The notes beneath the pieces were generated by a model. That model had not been told where the DNA came from and made no database searches. It saw only the letters and a list, made by a program, of their open reading frames with translations. This document shows positions 43,937 to 52,987 of a stretch of DNA of 64,000 nucleotides, one piece after another. Position 1 is the first letter of the stretch; each line of letters starts with the position of its first letter. The stretch covers positions 124,001-188,000 of the forward strand of contig NZ_MDEQ02000008.1 in assembly GCF_001883705.2 (NCBI RefSeq). The letters are read 5' to 3'. The translations under genes and the position numbers were made by a program. This DNA is from Burkholderia catarinensis (lineage in GTDB: Bacteria; Pseudomonadota; Gammaproteobacteria; Burkholderiales; Burkholderiaceae).

Positions 43937-44764
43937 ATGAGAAATCGTTTCGATTTTGTCGGAAAAACAGCACTTGTCACGGGTGCATCGTCGGGTATCG
44001 GGCGCGCGTTCGCCTATGCGTTGGCCGGACGTGGTGCGAAACTTCTGCTGGTCGCCCGCTCTCACGACAAGCTGCGCGATCTGACTGCAGAACTGCGACG
44101 CGACTATGTGTGTGACGCCGATTTCCTGACGGTCGACTTGCGCGCAACTGACGCCATCCACACGATCGGTCATCACCTGAAAGCTAGCGGCACGGTTGTC
44201 GATATCCTCGTCAACAATGCGGGCTTTGCGGCTTACGGGCGCTTCGAAACGATTCCATGGACGCGCCAACGCGATGAAGTGCTGGTGAACTGCATGGCCG
44301 CCATCGAGCTGACTCATCTGCTGCTGCCGGGGATGCAGGCGCGATCCGATGGTGCGGTCATCAACGTCGCGTCGACAGCCGCATTCCAACCCGATCCCTA
44401 TATGGCCGTCTACGGCGCAACCAAGGCCTTTCTTTTGTCATTTTCAGAAGCCGTTTGGGCTGAGAACCGGCAACGCGGCATCCGGGTCGTCGCGCTATGT
44501 CCCGGCGCGACGCAAACCGCCTTTTTCGATGTCGTTGGCGCGAAGGAGGCGGCTGTCGGCACGCCGATGCCTGTCGAGAGTGTGGTGCAGGATGCATTGT
44601 GGGCGCTGGATCGCAACCGGAGCCATCGGATTGTCGGGACGCAGAACCGGCTGCTTGCCAATTTGCAAAGGCTGCTGAGTCGCGAGACGTCGGCACGCCT
44701 CGTTGAGAAAATTCTTCGGCCGAGAGACGTTCGGGACCCGGTGACAGGAGATGCCAACGCGTAG
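43937..44764 (+). CDS. SDR-family oxidoreductase (MerR-controlled)
   Basis: A 275-residue classical SDR: TGASSGIG at 15-22, Arg41 favouring NADP(H), NNAG at 93-96, Ser146 and Tyr159/Lys163 (YGATK). The long C-terminal ROSSMANN cap (SVVQDALWALDRNRSHRIVGTQNRLLANLQ) resembles the DltE/short-chain oxidoreductase group acting on hydrophobic substrates. Its control by the divergent MerR-family gene suggests detoxification of an aldehyde or quinone (inference). Confidence 0.88.
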   Translation: MRNRFDFVGKTALVTGASSGIGRAFAYALAGRGAKLLLVARSHDKLRDLTAELRRDYVCDADFLTVDLRATDAIHTIGHHLKASGTVVDILVNNAGFAAYGRFETIPWTRQRDEVLVNCMAAIELTHLLLPGMQARSDGAVINVASTAAFQPDPYMAVYGATKAFLLSFSEAVWAENRQRGIRVVALCPGATQTAFFDVVGAKEAAVGTPMPVESVVQDALWALDRNRSHRIVGTQNRLLANLQRLLSRETSARLVEKILRPRDVRDPVTGDANA

Positions 44765-45017
44765 GGTGAGGCCACGGTCACGGTTGATATCCGCAGATCG
44801 TCTTCGGTGGATACGGCTTCAAACTGATCGCATTCAGTGAGCACCTCTTTTCCGCTGAAGACACGGCCCAACGCGACGGCGATCGAGCGTTGGCCTCCAT
44901 AGCGGCAGGTGGCGATAACTGAACCTGGCGCATCGAGCAGTTGCATTCAGCTTGAGTTTTCAAAGCCAGATGCAATACTCCTATCACCCTTCGATGCGAG
45001 ACCACCTACCGCGCACC

Positions 45018-45284
45018 ATGACGGACTCCGCCACTTGTCTGACCTACCCGATCGTCGGCGACGATCTAAGCCTGTCGTTCTCTGCCTATGGCGCTGGCTG
45101 GGGGTACGTTGCAATCAAGCTCCCGGCGGACGTCATTCGAGAAAAGCTCGGTGCAGAGACTGCGGCACCCACGCAATTGCTCACTGCATTTGAAAGCAAT
45201 CGCGAGAAGATCACTGTCGCGGTCAACCGACATGCCTTGCCGAAAGACGGCCGGCACATCCAACTCGACAAGTCAGACTTCTAG
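45018..45284 (+). CDS. Small protein, DUF1488-like
   Basis: An 88-residue frame from the ATG at 45018; ATGs at 44952 and 44994 extend it and none has a clear ribosome site. The sequence YPIVGDDLSLSFSAYGAGWG..VIREKLGAE..LLTAFESNREKITVAVNR has the pattern of DUF1488-family proteins (acidic N terminus, AFExxRxxI core). It stands alone before pstS. Confidence 0.5.
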   Translation: MTDSATCLTYPIVGDDLSLSFSAYGAGWGYVAIKLPADVIREKLGAETAAPTQLLTAFESNREKITVAVNRHALPKDGRHIQLDKSDF

Positions 45285-45312
45285 AGCGGAGCTAGCGTGC
45301 GGCCAACATGCC

Positions 45313-45338
45313 GACAGTAGACAGTAGACAGCAGACAG
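45313..45338 (+). repeat. Heptanucleotide tandem repeat abutting the pstS ribosome site
   Basis: GACAGTA, GACAGTA, GACAGCA and GACAG follow one another without gaps. The last partial unit runs into AGGAGG, the ribosome site of pstS. It could support slipped-strand changes in spacing to the promoter. Confidence 0.6.
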
Positions 45339-45348
45339 GAGGTGTTAC

Positions 45349-46374
45349 ATGAACATCCGGATCTTGGTTCCCTGCACCCTGGCTCTTGCTGCCATCGCGG
45401 CTCAAGCCGCCGATGTCACCGGCGCAGGCAGCACTTTTGCAGCACCGATTTACACGAAATGGGCAGATGCGTATAAGAAGGCGGGCGGCGGCAAGGTCAA
45501 CTATCAGGGCATCGGTTCGTCGGGCGGCCTGAAGCAGATCAACGCGAAGACGGTCGATTTTGCCGGTTCGGACGCTCCGCTGAAGGATGACGAACTCGCG
45601 AAGGACGGCCTGTTCCAGTTCCCGACGGTGGTCGGCGGCGTGGTGCCGGTCGTCAACGTGCCGGGCGTGAAGCCGGGCGAGCTGACGCTGTCGGGCCCGG
45701 TGCTCGGCGACATCTACCTCGGCAAGATCAAGAAGTGGAACGATCCGGCGATCGCCGCGCTGAACCCGAAGGTCAAGCTGCCGGACACGGACATCGCCGT
45801 CGTCCGCCGCGCTGACGGCTCGGGCACGAGCTTCATCTGGACGAACTACCTGTCGAAGGTCAACGACGAGTGGAAGTCGAAGATCGGCGAAGGCACGGCG
45901 GTCAACTGGCCGACGGGCACGGGCGGCAAGGGCAACGACGGCGTCGCGGCCTTCGTGCAGCGTCTGCCGGGCGCAGTCGGCTACGTCGAGTGGGCGTACG
46001 CGAAGAAGAACAACATGATCTACACGGCCCTGAAGAACTCGACGGGCACGGTGGTCGAGCCGAAGACGGAAACGTTCAAGGCCGCTGCTGCCGGCGCGAA
46101 CTGGTCGAAGTCGTTCTACCAGATCCTGACGAACCAGCCGGGCAAGGAAGCATGGCCGGTCGTCGGCGCGACGTTCGTGCTGCTGCACGCGAAGCAGGAG
46201 AAACCGGAACAAGCCAAGGAAACGCTGAAGTTCTTCGACTGGGCATTCCGCAACGGCAACCAGGCCGCTACGGATCTCGACTACATCTCGCTTCCAGATC
46301 CGGTTGTGTCCGAAATTCGCAAGCAATGGAAGGCGAAAATCAAGGATGCCTCCGGTAAAGAGATCGTGGACTGA
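45349..46374 (+). CDS. pstS: Phosphate ABC transporter binding protein PstS (orphan)
   Basis: A 341-residue protein with a canonical AGGAGG before the ATG and a signal peptide ([20 protein letters not shown]). The mature part starts [20 protein letters not shown] and has [35 protein letters not shown] and the PstS phosphate-binding residues. pstC, pstA and pstB are absent nearby, so this is a second, free-standing copy. Codon use is strongly biased, as in highly expressed genes. Periplasmic. Confidence 0.93.
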   Translation: MNIRILVPCTLALAAIAAQAADVTGAGSTFAAPIYTKWADAYKKAGGGKVNYQGIGSSGGLKQINAKTVDFAGSDAPLKDDELAKDGLFQFPTVVGGVVPVVNVPGVKPGELTLSGPVLGDIYLGKIKKWNDPAIAALNPKVKLPDTDIAVVRRADGSGTSFIWTNYLSKVNDEWKSKIGEGTAVNWPTGTGGKGNDGVAAFVQRLPGAVGYVEWAYAKKNNMIYTALKNSTGTVVEPKTETFKAAAAGANWSKSFYQILTNQPGKEAWPVVGATFVLLHAKQEKPEQAKETLKFFDWAFRNGNQAATDLDYISLPDPVVSEIRKQWKAKIKDASGKEIVD

Positions 46375-46567
46375 GCGCGCCGGGTAGGACGCGATATCGA
46401 CCGCATACGCCCGGCGGCGAAGTAGAAACGTCCCTTCGATAACCCGCACGAATGTCCGTTATGGCCATCAGCCAGCGGTCGTGACCGCTGGCAAATGACC
46501 GGGACGCGAACTGCCCGGTTGCACGCCAAGGCCGCTGGCAAACGCTGGCAGCCAAAGCAACTTTTTC

Positions 46568-46652
46568 CCGGTCACGTGAGCACCCAACCCACCGCAGCAC
46601 CTGCCAACGTCACCCCAATGATGCAGCAGTACCTGCGCCTTCCCTGACAGGG
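46568..46652 (+). repeat. Direct repeat copy B: mutS-start-like fragment
   Basis: From a GTG at 46576 it encodes VSTQPTAAPANVTPMMQQYL, then RLP and a stop at 46647. TPMMQQYLRL is the N-terminal signature of MutS. It repeats 41959-42043 in the same orientation. The surrounding 46375-46920 has no gene; 46451-46467 carries one copy of a dispersed repeat described in the findings. Confidence 0.7.
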
Positions 46653-46920
46653 CTCAGCGCACAAACCTACGCCAAGACCTACGCCACCCCGTTTCCGATA
46701 GACCGTTGCCGACCCTGAGCAGCCGTTGGTTGCCTCCACTCTCAATGTCCGTTTCCAGAGGCTACCCGCCAACGGAACCCAAAGGGTGCCACAGGGCCAA
46801 GTTGCCGACTCAGCGCTGGCGATACCTCTGCGAGATGTAACGTGCTGGCGACAGGCATCCGGCCGGAACGAGTCATGGCACTTACAGAATGCGTCCACGA
46901 TGAAGCCGTGACGCCCCGCC

Positions 46921-48000
46921 TCAGCGGGACTTGCTCGCGTCGGGGCCGAGGAAGGGAAACGCGGGTGCGCGTTGAAAGTCCTTCGAGACTTCGCCGCCGA
47001 ATGAATTGCGCTGATCCTTGCCGAGGTCGAGACGTTTGACAGGTGCGCCGGCGGAGAAGTCGACCTTGTTGAGATCGACCCAGAAAGTACTCGGCGTGAC
47101 GGCCGATTCGAAGAAGTAAAGCATGCGCTTGTGATCGGCAACAGTGCGCCAGCGTGTGGACGATATATTCGGCTCGCCCGGGGTGGTGATCCCGAACGGC
47201 ACCGACACGTTACGGATCACGCTGAAAACGCTGGCAAGTGCAATGGCGGGGTCTTCGCTCTTGGGGATAGCGTTGACGTAGAACGAGGCGCGCGCGAACC
47301 GGTCAGCAGAGCGATTGGTGCCAGGCAGCCAGACGGTGCCGCCTATCTGCTTCCAATATTCGTTCAGTGCAAGCTGCTCGTCGAAGGTCGGTGAGTTGGT
47401 CATGACCTGATACTGCCGACCATGATGGATGATCTGCTTTCCGCCGATGTACTCGACGATGGCGCTGTCGCCAGTCGCGTCTGACATGGCGAGGTGCAGT
47501 GTGGTGAGGCGCTGTTCTCCGGGGACGTTGTCAGTCACGATTGTGAACGGCTCTTTCTCAAGCGCAGCTACGGCTTCCGCGACGGTCGCAAAATTGTCCA
47601 GCACGTACTGCGCCCATGCGGCGATGGTGAGTCCCGGTTTCGAGTTTTTGTCGAAGGGGGGATATTGCGACTCGGCGAGCCAGAGCAGTTCAGCGGCTAG
47701 CCCCTTTTCGTTCATGCCATCGGTGGTGGAGACGTCATAACCAGTCGCCACGACGCTACCGTATTTGGCGGTCCATTTAAGAGAGTTCGGACCGGATTCA
47801 CCGGTGCGGGCGATGCCACGCGGCAGGATGTAAAGATTGGTGGCGACGTCGAGTCTCCAGTCCATCGATCGGGCGGTGATAACGTCGTCGTTGTTGCCGA
47901 GATAGACGACGCGTGTGCAGGCTAGCGATCCGGCCGGATCGACGAGGAGCGTCGCTGCTGCGGCGAGACAGGTCAGAACGACGCAAATAGGGCGGCGCAT
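46921..48000 (-). CDS. Exported linear-amide C-N hydrolase (choloylglycine hydrolase family)
   Basis: The ATG at 48000 has AGAGGA upstream. The 359-residue precursor has a signal peptide ending just before Cys28 (GSLA-CTRVVYLG). The N-terminal nucleophile family needs that Cys as residue 1 of the mature enzyme. The expected Asp lies in ITARSMDWRLD, and MTNSPTFDEQ provides the catalytic-loop Asn. Relatives cleave bile salts, penicillin V or acyl-homoserine lactones. Periplasmic or secreted. Its GC content is lower than the window average. Confidence 0.88.
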   Translation of the reverse strand: MRRPICVVLTCLAAAATLLVDPAGSLACTRVVYLGNNDDVITARSMDWRLDVATNLYILPRGIARTGESGPNSLKWTAKYGSVVATGYDVSTTDGMNEKGLAAELLWLAESQYPPFDKNSKPGLTIAAWAQYVLDNFATVAEAVAALEKEPFTIVTDNVPGEQRLTTLHLAMSDATGDSAIVEYIGGKQIIHHGRQYQVMTNSPTFDEQLALNEYWKQIGGTVWLPGTNRSADRFARASFYVNAIPKSEDPAIALASVFSVIRNVSVPFGITTPGEPNISSTRWRTVADHKRMLYFFESAVTPSTFWVDLNKVDFSAGAPVKRLDLGKDQRNSFGGEVSKDFQRAPAFPFLGPDASKSR

Positions 48001-48411
48001 GGCAATTCCTCTCGCTGTGTTGGTGATTACAGATTGCTCAACGCCGACGCTCGCTGCGAAGGCGACTCGCGTCCGCCTGCTGCGCATTGATTACCCGGCA
48101 ATATCGCGTCGACAACGTCTGAGGAAAAGGAAGTATTGGATTTCTGTAATGCAGTTGTCAACTGGGACGTTGCAGTCAAGTGTGAGATCGGAGCGCACGC
48201 TGGGTTGTACCTTCTCTCCCTGCGGTGCAATTTCGTTACTCTTTCAGCGGAGTGCGATCGGCTCCTCAGAGCCGACTAACGGCCATTCTGGATAGCGCAG
48301 TGAATGTCGCTTCATGGCCGAACCCGGGCCGACAGCCAGCGCACCAAAGCGCCCCACTTCCGCCCTTCGACCTGGCGTGACTTCAACGGCCGCTTCCGAG
48401 GGCGGTCACCT
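48001..48411. other. Non-coding region
   Basis: No supported gene. It includes one copy of a short dispersed repeat (AATGTCGCTTCATGGCCG at 48303-48320) and AT-rich sequence likely to contain the amidase promoter near 48100-48240. Confidence 0.4.
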
Positions 48412-49212
48412 CTACGCTTCCGGGATTTCGATAGTCCCTTCGAGATATTGAACAGCCTGACCAGAGATATACACCCGGTCGTCTTGTACGCGGCAGTGAA
48501 GTAACCCGCTTCGACGTGACACCTGCATGGCCACGAGTTCTGACCTGCCCAAACGCTCGGACCATAATGGCGCAAGCGCCGCGTGAATCGACCCGGTCAC
48601 TGGGTCTTCATCGCCGCCATTGGCAGGCCAAAAGTAGCGGGAAACAAAATCATGGTTATCGCCGCGTGCTGTCACGACGACATCGAGCGGACCAAGTGCC
48701 GACAGTAGATTGAGTGCGGGCACGACAGATCGTACCTCTTGTTCTGTTCCGTAAATGGCAACATAGGCTTGCTGGTTTATCAGCACTTCTTGAGGCTGTA
48801 TCGAAAGCCCCTGTAGCAAGTTTGCGGGTATTTCGTTCAATCTTTCAGGTCGGCGCTGCGGGAAGCTCATTTCGATTAGGCCGTCATGCTTATGGCGAAC
48901 GGTAAGCCGACCAACCGATTTCGCAACAAACTCGATCACTTCCAAATCATCACATCGCTTAAATATCGCATATGCACTTGCCAGTGTGGCATGTCCACAA
49001 AATGCGATTTCGGTCAGCGGCGAAAACCAGCGGATGGCGAATGCGCCGTCGGCATTTTTCACGAAGAATGCTGTTTCGGACAGATTGTTCTCAGCGGCGA
49101 TTGCCTGCATCAAACTGTCGGGCAACCAGCGTTCGAGGGGCACTACGGCAGCGTAGTTGCCCTTAAATACCTGATCCGTAAATGCGTCAATCTGATAGAT
49201 CGACAGTTTCAT
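48412..49212 (-). CDS. PhzF-family isomerase/epimerase
   Basis: A 266-residue protein with the PhzF fold. The catalytic Glu is Glu46 in AENNLSETAFF, followed by FCGHATLASAYAIF and, in the second half, GGDEDPVTGSIHAALAPLW. PhzF proteins catalyse sigmatropic or epimerase-type proton shifts. No phenazine genes are present, so the substrate is unknown. Base composition is clearly more AT-rich than the window average, consistent with transfer. Confidence 0.9.
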   Translation of the reverse strand: MKLSIYQIDAFTDQVFKGNYAAVVPLERWLPDSLMQAIAAENNLSETAFFVKNADGAFAIRWFSPLTEIAFCGHATLASAYAIFKRCDDLEVIEFVAKSVGRLTVRHKHDGLIEMSFPQRRPERLNEIPANLLQGLSIQPQEVLINQQAYVAIYGTEQEVRSVVPALNLLSALGPLDVVVTARGDNHDFVSRYFWPANGGDEDPVTGSIHAALAPLWSERLGRSELVAMQVSRRSGLLHCRVQDDRVYISGQAVQYLEGTIEIPEA

Positions 49213-49640
49213 GAAATGTGCGCCTGTTCAACAGAGGAAGTTAGCCAGCGGTTTGCAGTGGTATTCGTTGAATACGATATCAACCCGCTACGCTGGCGAA
49301 CATGTACAGTTTGCGATGCTCGGGGTAAAAAGTGATCTTTCACCCCGGGGCGACGGCGCAGCGAGCGCCGTCTGAGCACGAAGGTCCGTTGTCCGGGCGG
49401 TGCCGACGTTCAAACGTCGGTGCGAAACGCTAGCAAATGGCCGATTGTGGCCGAACGCGGAAGTACGAGTTCGGCCCGGCAGCGAGGTATTCACACGATA
49501 GCCGAACTTCCGTAGCCGCCCCACCGGACCACATGCAGAAGAAGCTTTCGGCAAGATGTGCAGCTACGGCCAACGCAAATACGTTGTCGGCAGATGGCCA
49601 TCGTGAGGCGGTCGCTGCTCTTCAATTTGTCGCGCAAGCG
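49213..49640. repeat. Palindrome-rich non-coding region
   Basis: GACGGCGC-AGCGA-GCGCCGTC folds at 49352-49372 and CCGACGTT-CA-AACGTCGG at 49403-49420, both perfect. An imperfect GGGGTAAA/TTTCACCCC arm pair lies at 49323-49347. AATGGCCGATTGTGGCCGA at 49436-49454 is a dispersed repeat. No gene is supported. Confidence 0.55.
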
Positions 49641-49853
49641 TTACGCGTGACGCGGCGCTTCAACGGGTGGTGTGCCGTCATGAAATAGCGTTTTCAGCTG
49701 TGAGCGCAGCTCCGGCGAATCGGCATGGTTGTGAACCGTGACCGCATGCTGCACGGCCGCCTCAAGCAACTCGTTTTCGGAATCCGCGGATAGCGCAACA
49801 GAACAATTCATTTCGCTCGGGAATTCCCGGCAATCGATGTATTTGCGCGTCAT
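49641..49853 (-). CDS. DUF1059 protein
   Basis: A 70-residue protein from the ATG at 49853, preceded by AAGAGGA. MTRKYIDCREFPSEMNCSVALSADSENELLEAAVQHAVTVHNHADSPELRSQLKTLFHDG matches the DUF1059 pattern: N-terminal CRxxPS..C, then HAxxVHGxxDxPE near the C terminus. Function unknown. Stand-alone. Confidence 0.82.
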   Translation of the reverse strand: MTRKYIDCREFPSEMNCSVALSADSENELLEAAVQHAVTVHNHADSPELRSQLKTLFHDGTPPVEAPRHA

Positions 49854-50115
49854 GATGTCCTCTTCATACGACAGTAGTGATGGGTCTTGCGTGGATGAGC
49901 GCGCGGGATGCCGCGCGAGGTACATAGGGCACGATCGCGCCTCCTTATCGCGGACGAAATGGTTTTGAAAGTATAGGTCGCGCGCAATGAATTCGCGGTA
50001 ACGCATCGAAATTTACGGCGTTCCGCGTGCGTCGCCCGCACGACAGCTTCGACAACTTTCAACAGACAACAACCGCTCGCCGATTCGCTGCGACCGGAGG
50101 AAATCGACAGACCGT

Positions 50116-50137
50116 CATGCCAGCTTTACCCTACCAA
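50116..50137 (+). repeat. Short direct repeat, copy 1 (with 50599-50620)
   Basis: ATGCCAGCTTTACCC is identical in both copies, followed by near-identical ACC(A)AA. The copies flank the MAPEG gene. Confidence 0.5.
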
Positions 50138-50177
50138 ACCGGCGTTCGTTGATGCCCTGCCAAGGAGGCTCGTTCAA

Positions 50178-50564
50178 ATGGACAACATTGCTCTCGCATG
50201 CGTGGTAGTTCTAGGGCTACTACTGTTCGGCCTCGGATTGTCCATCTCGGTGATACGTTTCCGCGAAGGCACCGGCTCAGGCTGCGAGCCGGACCCCGCG
50301 AACCGGCTACACAAGCTCGTCCGGGCTCATGCCAACACGGCCGAATACGCGCCGTTCCTCGCGTTGCTGTTTCTCTATCTTGGCGCGCGATCGCCTTCGA
50401 CGGCGACAGTGTCGCTGATCGTCGCGGCAACCGTGTGCCGCTGTTTGCTCGTCGTCGGACTGATCGCATGGCCAACGATGGCAAAATTCAACCCTTTGCG
50501 GTTCGTCGGCGCACTCGGCACCTACCTGATCGGTATGGCGCTATGTGCGTCGCTGCTGCTTTGA
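50178..50564 (+). CDS. MAPEG-family membrane protein
   Basis: A 128-residue protein with AAGGAGG upstream. Four hydrophobic helices and the MAPEG signature RAHANTAEYAPFLALLFLYLGA are present. MAPEG proteins include microsomal glutathione transferases; this one is of the short bacterial type. No neighbouring glutathione gene. Confidence 0.88.
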   Translation: MDNIALACVVVLGLLLFGLGLSISVIRFREGTGSGCEPDPANRLHKLVRAHANTAEYAPFLALLFLYLGARSPSTATVSLIVAATVCRCLLVVGLIAWPTMAKFNPLRFVGALGTYLIGMALCASLLL

Positions 50565-50598
50565 GATGCGACTGACGACGAAATCGCGTGTGCTACGC

Positions 50599-50620
50599 GA
50601 TGCCAGCTTTACCCACCCAA
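50599..50620 (+). repeat. Short direct repeat, copy 2
   Basis: Second copy of ATGCCAGCTTTACCC followed by ACCCAA, 35 bp after the MAPEG stop. See 50116-50137. Confidence 0.5.
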
Positions 50621-50730
50621 CATTACGCGGCCGAACTCCAGCGTCAACTGCGCAGCCTGCTCGGCCATGAGCAGATCGTCACGCAAGTCTACGGGCGTCA
50701 CCTGCTAATTAAACGCCTGGACGATGAGGA

Positions 50731-51126
50731 GCACACCAGGAATTTCACTACGCGTTCACGAACAACCTGAGCCTCGCGGAATCGAAGCCGGTCTACGACC
50801 GCTACGCTGTGCCGGTGTCCGGGCGCATCCTGTTTCAAGGGGGGTTCGCGAACGTCACCCCGAATGCCGCGACGCGCTACAACTTCGCGAACGACGATCG
50901 CGCGCCGCTGCTCTTTATCGCCGGCGGCAACGACCACATCCTGCCGCCGGCCGTACAGCGCGAGAATTTCGAGAAGAACGCGAAGCGCTCGCGGGCCATT
51001 TCGGCATACAGGCTGTTCGCCGGCCGCAGCCACTACACCTGCGGCGAGACAGGCTGGGAGGAAGTCGCCGACTTCGCACTCGACTGGGCGCTTGCGCCTG
51101 CGGCGGGAGACCTCGGCCAAGGCTGA
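50731..51126 (+). pseudogene. C-terminal remnant of an alpha/beta hydrolase
   Basis: The open frame begins after a stop at 50725 and reads AHQEFHYAFTNNLSLAESKPVYDRY, then RILFQGGFANVTPNAATRYN, LLFIAGGNDHILPPAVQR and FAGRSHYTCGETGWEEVADFALDWAL. The acid (GGNDHILPP) and the catalytic His (GRSHYT) are present but the nucleophile half is absent. An internal ATG at 50809 could start a 105-residue product but the gene is truncated. It is preceded by about 140 bp of another gene fragment (50588-50728). Confidence 0.65.
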
Positions 51127-51232
51127 CCGGCGGGCGTCGTAGCGGCAAGATTCCGGCCGGATGATAAGCTCGATGCCGTCGCACCGTCGCGCACCGGCGC
51201 CCCTCCCGAACCCTGACCGCAACGAGCCTCCC

Positions 51233-51967
51233 ATGCCCCTCGCCCCTTCCGTCCTCGCCGCGTTCACGCCGACCGGCAAGCTGCGCGCATCGATCAATCT
51301 CGGCAACCCGATCCTCGCGAACCGCGACCCGGCGACCGGCGAACCGTTCGGTGTGTCGATCGACCTCGCGCGCGCGTTCGCCGAGCGCCTGTCGGCCGAG
51401 CTCGAACTCGTCGTGTTCGACGCCGCCGGCAAATCGGTGCAGGCGCTGACCGACGAGCGCGCCGATTTCGGCTTCTTCGCGGTCGATCCGCTGCGCGGCG
51501 AAACGGTCGCATTCACCGCGCCCTACGTGCTGATCGAAGGCTTCTATCTCGTGCGCGACGCTTCGCCGATCCGCACGAACGCGGACGTCGACCAGCCTGG
51601 CAACCGCGTGGCCGTCGGCCAAGGCAGCGCATACGACCTGTTCCTCACGCGCGAACTGAAGGCCGCGCAGATCGTGCGCGCGCCGACGTCGCCGGCCGTC
51701 GTGCCGACGTTCGTCGAACAGCAACTGGAAGTGGCGGCCGGCGTGAAGCAGCAGCTCGAAGCCGACGCGGCGAACACGGCCGGCCTGCGCCTGCTCGACG
51801 AGCGCTTCATGGTGATCCGGCAGGCGATGGGCGTGCCGAAGAGCCGCGGCGAAGCGGCCGCGGCGGTGCTGAGCGAATTCGTCGAGGAAATGAAGGCGTC
51901 GGGCTTCGTCGCGGATTCGCTGCGGCGGCACGGCATCTCCGGCGCATCCGTCGCGCCGCCGGCCTGA
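51233..51967 (+). CDS. Solute-binding-type protein without a signal peptide
   Basis: A 244-residue family 3 binding-protein fold: GKLRASINLGNPILA, FGVSIDLARAFAERL, ADFGFFAVDPLRGETVAFTAPYVLIEGFYLVR and NRVAVGQGSAYDLFL. Its N terminus (MPLAPSVLAAFTPTGKLR) is not a signal sequence and no upstream in-frame start adds one. It may be cytoplasmic or the true start may be missing. It converges on the LysR gene and has no transporter neighbours. Confidence 0.78.
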   Translation: MPLAPSVLAAFTPTGKLRASINLGNPILANRDPATGEPFGVSIDLARAFAERLSAELELVVFDAAGKSVQALTDERADFGFFAVDPLRGETVAFTAPYVLIEGFYLVRDASPIRTNADVDQPGNRVAVGQGSAYDLFLTRELKAAQIVRAPTSPAVVPTFVEQQLEVAAGVKQQLEADAANTAGLRLLDERFMVIRQAMGVPKSRGEAAAAVLSEFVEEMKASGFVADSLRRHGISGASVAPPA

Positions 51968-52032
51968 TCGAAAACGGCACGGCCGCGGGGTCGAAGGCGG
52001 TTCAAGACCAGGGTATGCCACGGCTGCGCTAG

Positions 52033-52962
52033 CTAGCCGAGCCAGCGCGCATCGGGCCAGTCGCCCTGGTCGAACGTGGCCTTCACGCAGTCGAGCAGCA
52101 CGCCGACCACGCAGCGAACCGGCGCCGTGGCCTGCCGGCTGCTGGGCGCCGCGAGCACGATCGTGCGCTTCACCCCCGGGGATGCGAGCGGCGCCGCGCT
52201 CAGCGTACCGCGCTCGACCTCCTGCGTCACGCCGACGGCGGGCAATATCGTCCAGCCGTGGCCTTGTGCGACCAGTTCCTTCTGAACGCTCAGCGCATTG
52301 GTTTCGGCGAAGACCTGCAACGTCACGCCCGCCTCGGCCGCCGCATGCTCGATCGCGGCGCGCAGGCCCTGCGGCGCGGACGGCAGGATGAACGGCTCGC
52401 GCGCGACCCGCGCAAGCGGCAGCGGCCGCTTGCGCGACAGCCCGGCGGATGGCGCCGCGACGGCCCACAAACTCTCCTCGATCAGCGCCTTGACATGCAG
52501 CGCGGGCGTCTCCTTCTGCCCGTACAGCAGCGCGGCATCGACATCCCCCGCTTCGAGCCAGTCCTGCAGGTGCCCCGCGTAGCCGATCGTGAGCCGCAGG
52601 CGGATGTGCGGGTAGCGCCGGGCCACCTCGCCCGCCAGCCGCGTGGCCAGCAGATCCGACGTGCTGGCCAGCAGCCCGATGCTCACGATGCCCGCCACCG
52701 GCCCGTCGGTCGGCTGGATCTCGGCCTTGGCCCGCGCCACCTCGTTGAGGATGCGGCGCGCGTATTCGAGCATGGTCTTGCCCGACGGCGTGAGCTGCAT
52801 GCCATGACGGCTGCGGTCGAACAGTTCCGTGCCCATGTCCTCCTCGAGCAGGCGCAACTGGCGCGACACGGCCGGCTGCACGAGATTCAACAGGCCGGAC
52901 GCGCGGGTGACGTTGCCGGTTTCGGCCACGGTCACGAAGGCGCGCAGTTGCTTGAGATCCAT
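52033..52962 (-). CDS. LysR-family regulator of the itaconate-type cluster
   Basis: The ATG at 52962 has GAGGT eight bases upstream. The 309-residue protein has MDLKQLRAFVTVAETGNVTRASGLLNLVQPAVSRQLRLLEEDMGTELFDR as the DNA-binding domain. The effector domain follows. It is divergent from the acyl-CoA dehydrogenase gene. In Pseudomonas aeruginosa a LysR gene sits beside the itaconate genes (RipR-like); this protein probably plays that part. Confidence 0.88.
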   Translation of the reverse strand: MDLKQLRAFVTVAETGNVTRASGLLNLVQPAVSRQLRLLEEDMGTELFDRSRHGMQLTPSGKTMLEYARRILNEVARAKAEIQPTDGPVAGIVSIGLLASTSDLLATRLAGEVARRYPHIRLRLTIGYAGHLQDWLEAGDVDAALLYGQKETPALHVKALIEESLWAVAAPSAGLSRKRPLPLARVAREPFILPSAPQGLRAAIEHAAAEAGVTLQVFAETNALSVQKELVAQGHGWTILPAVGVTQEVERGTLSAAPLASPGVKRTIVLAAPSSRQATAPVRCVVGVLLDCVKATFDQGDWPDARWLG

Positions 52963-52987
52963 CACGGGTACCTCGATGCCAAAAACT

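Noticed and set aside
44778..44946. Minus-strand start of a small protein (MQLLDAPGSVIATCRYGGQ..)
   Set aside because: Plausible wording but it runs into an overlap with the SDR gene and no ribosome site is evident; possibly a fragment of another gene.
50588..50728. Fragment reading YAAELQRQLRSLLGHEQIVTQ then VYGRHLLIKRLDDEE
   Set aside because: Looks like a piece of a real protein, but it is cut by a stop and I could not name the family; mentioned only with the hydrolase remnant.
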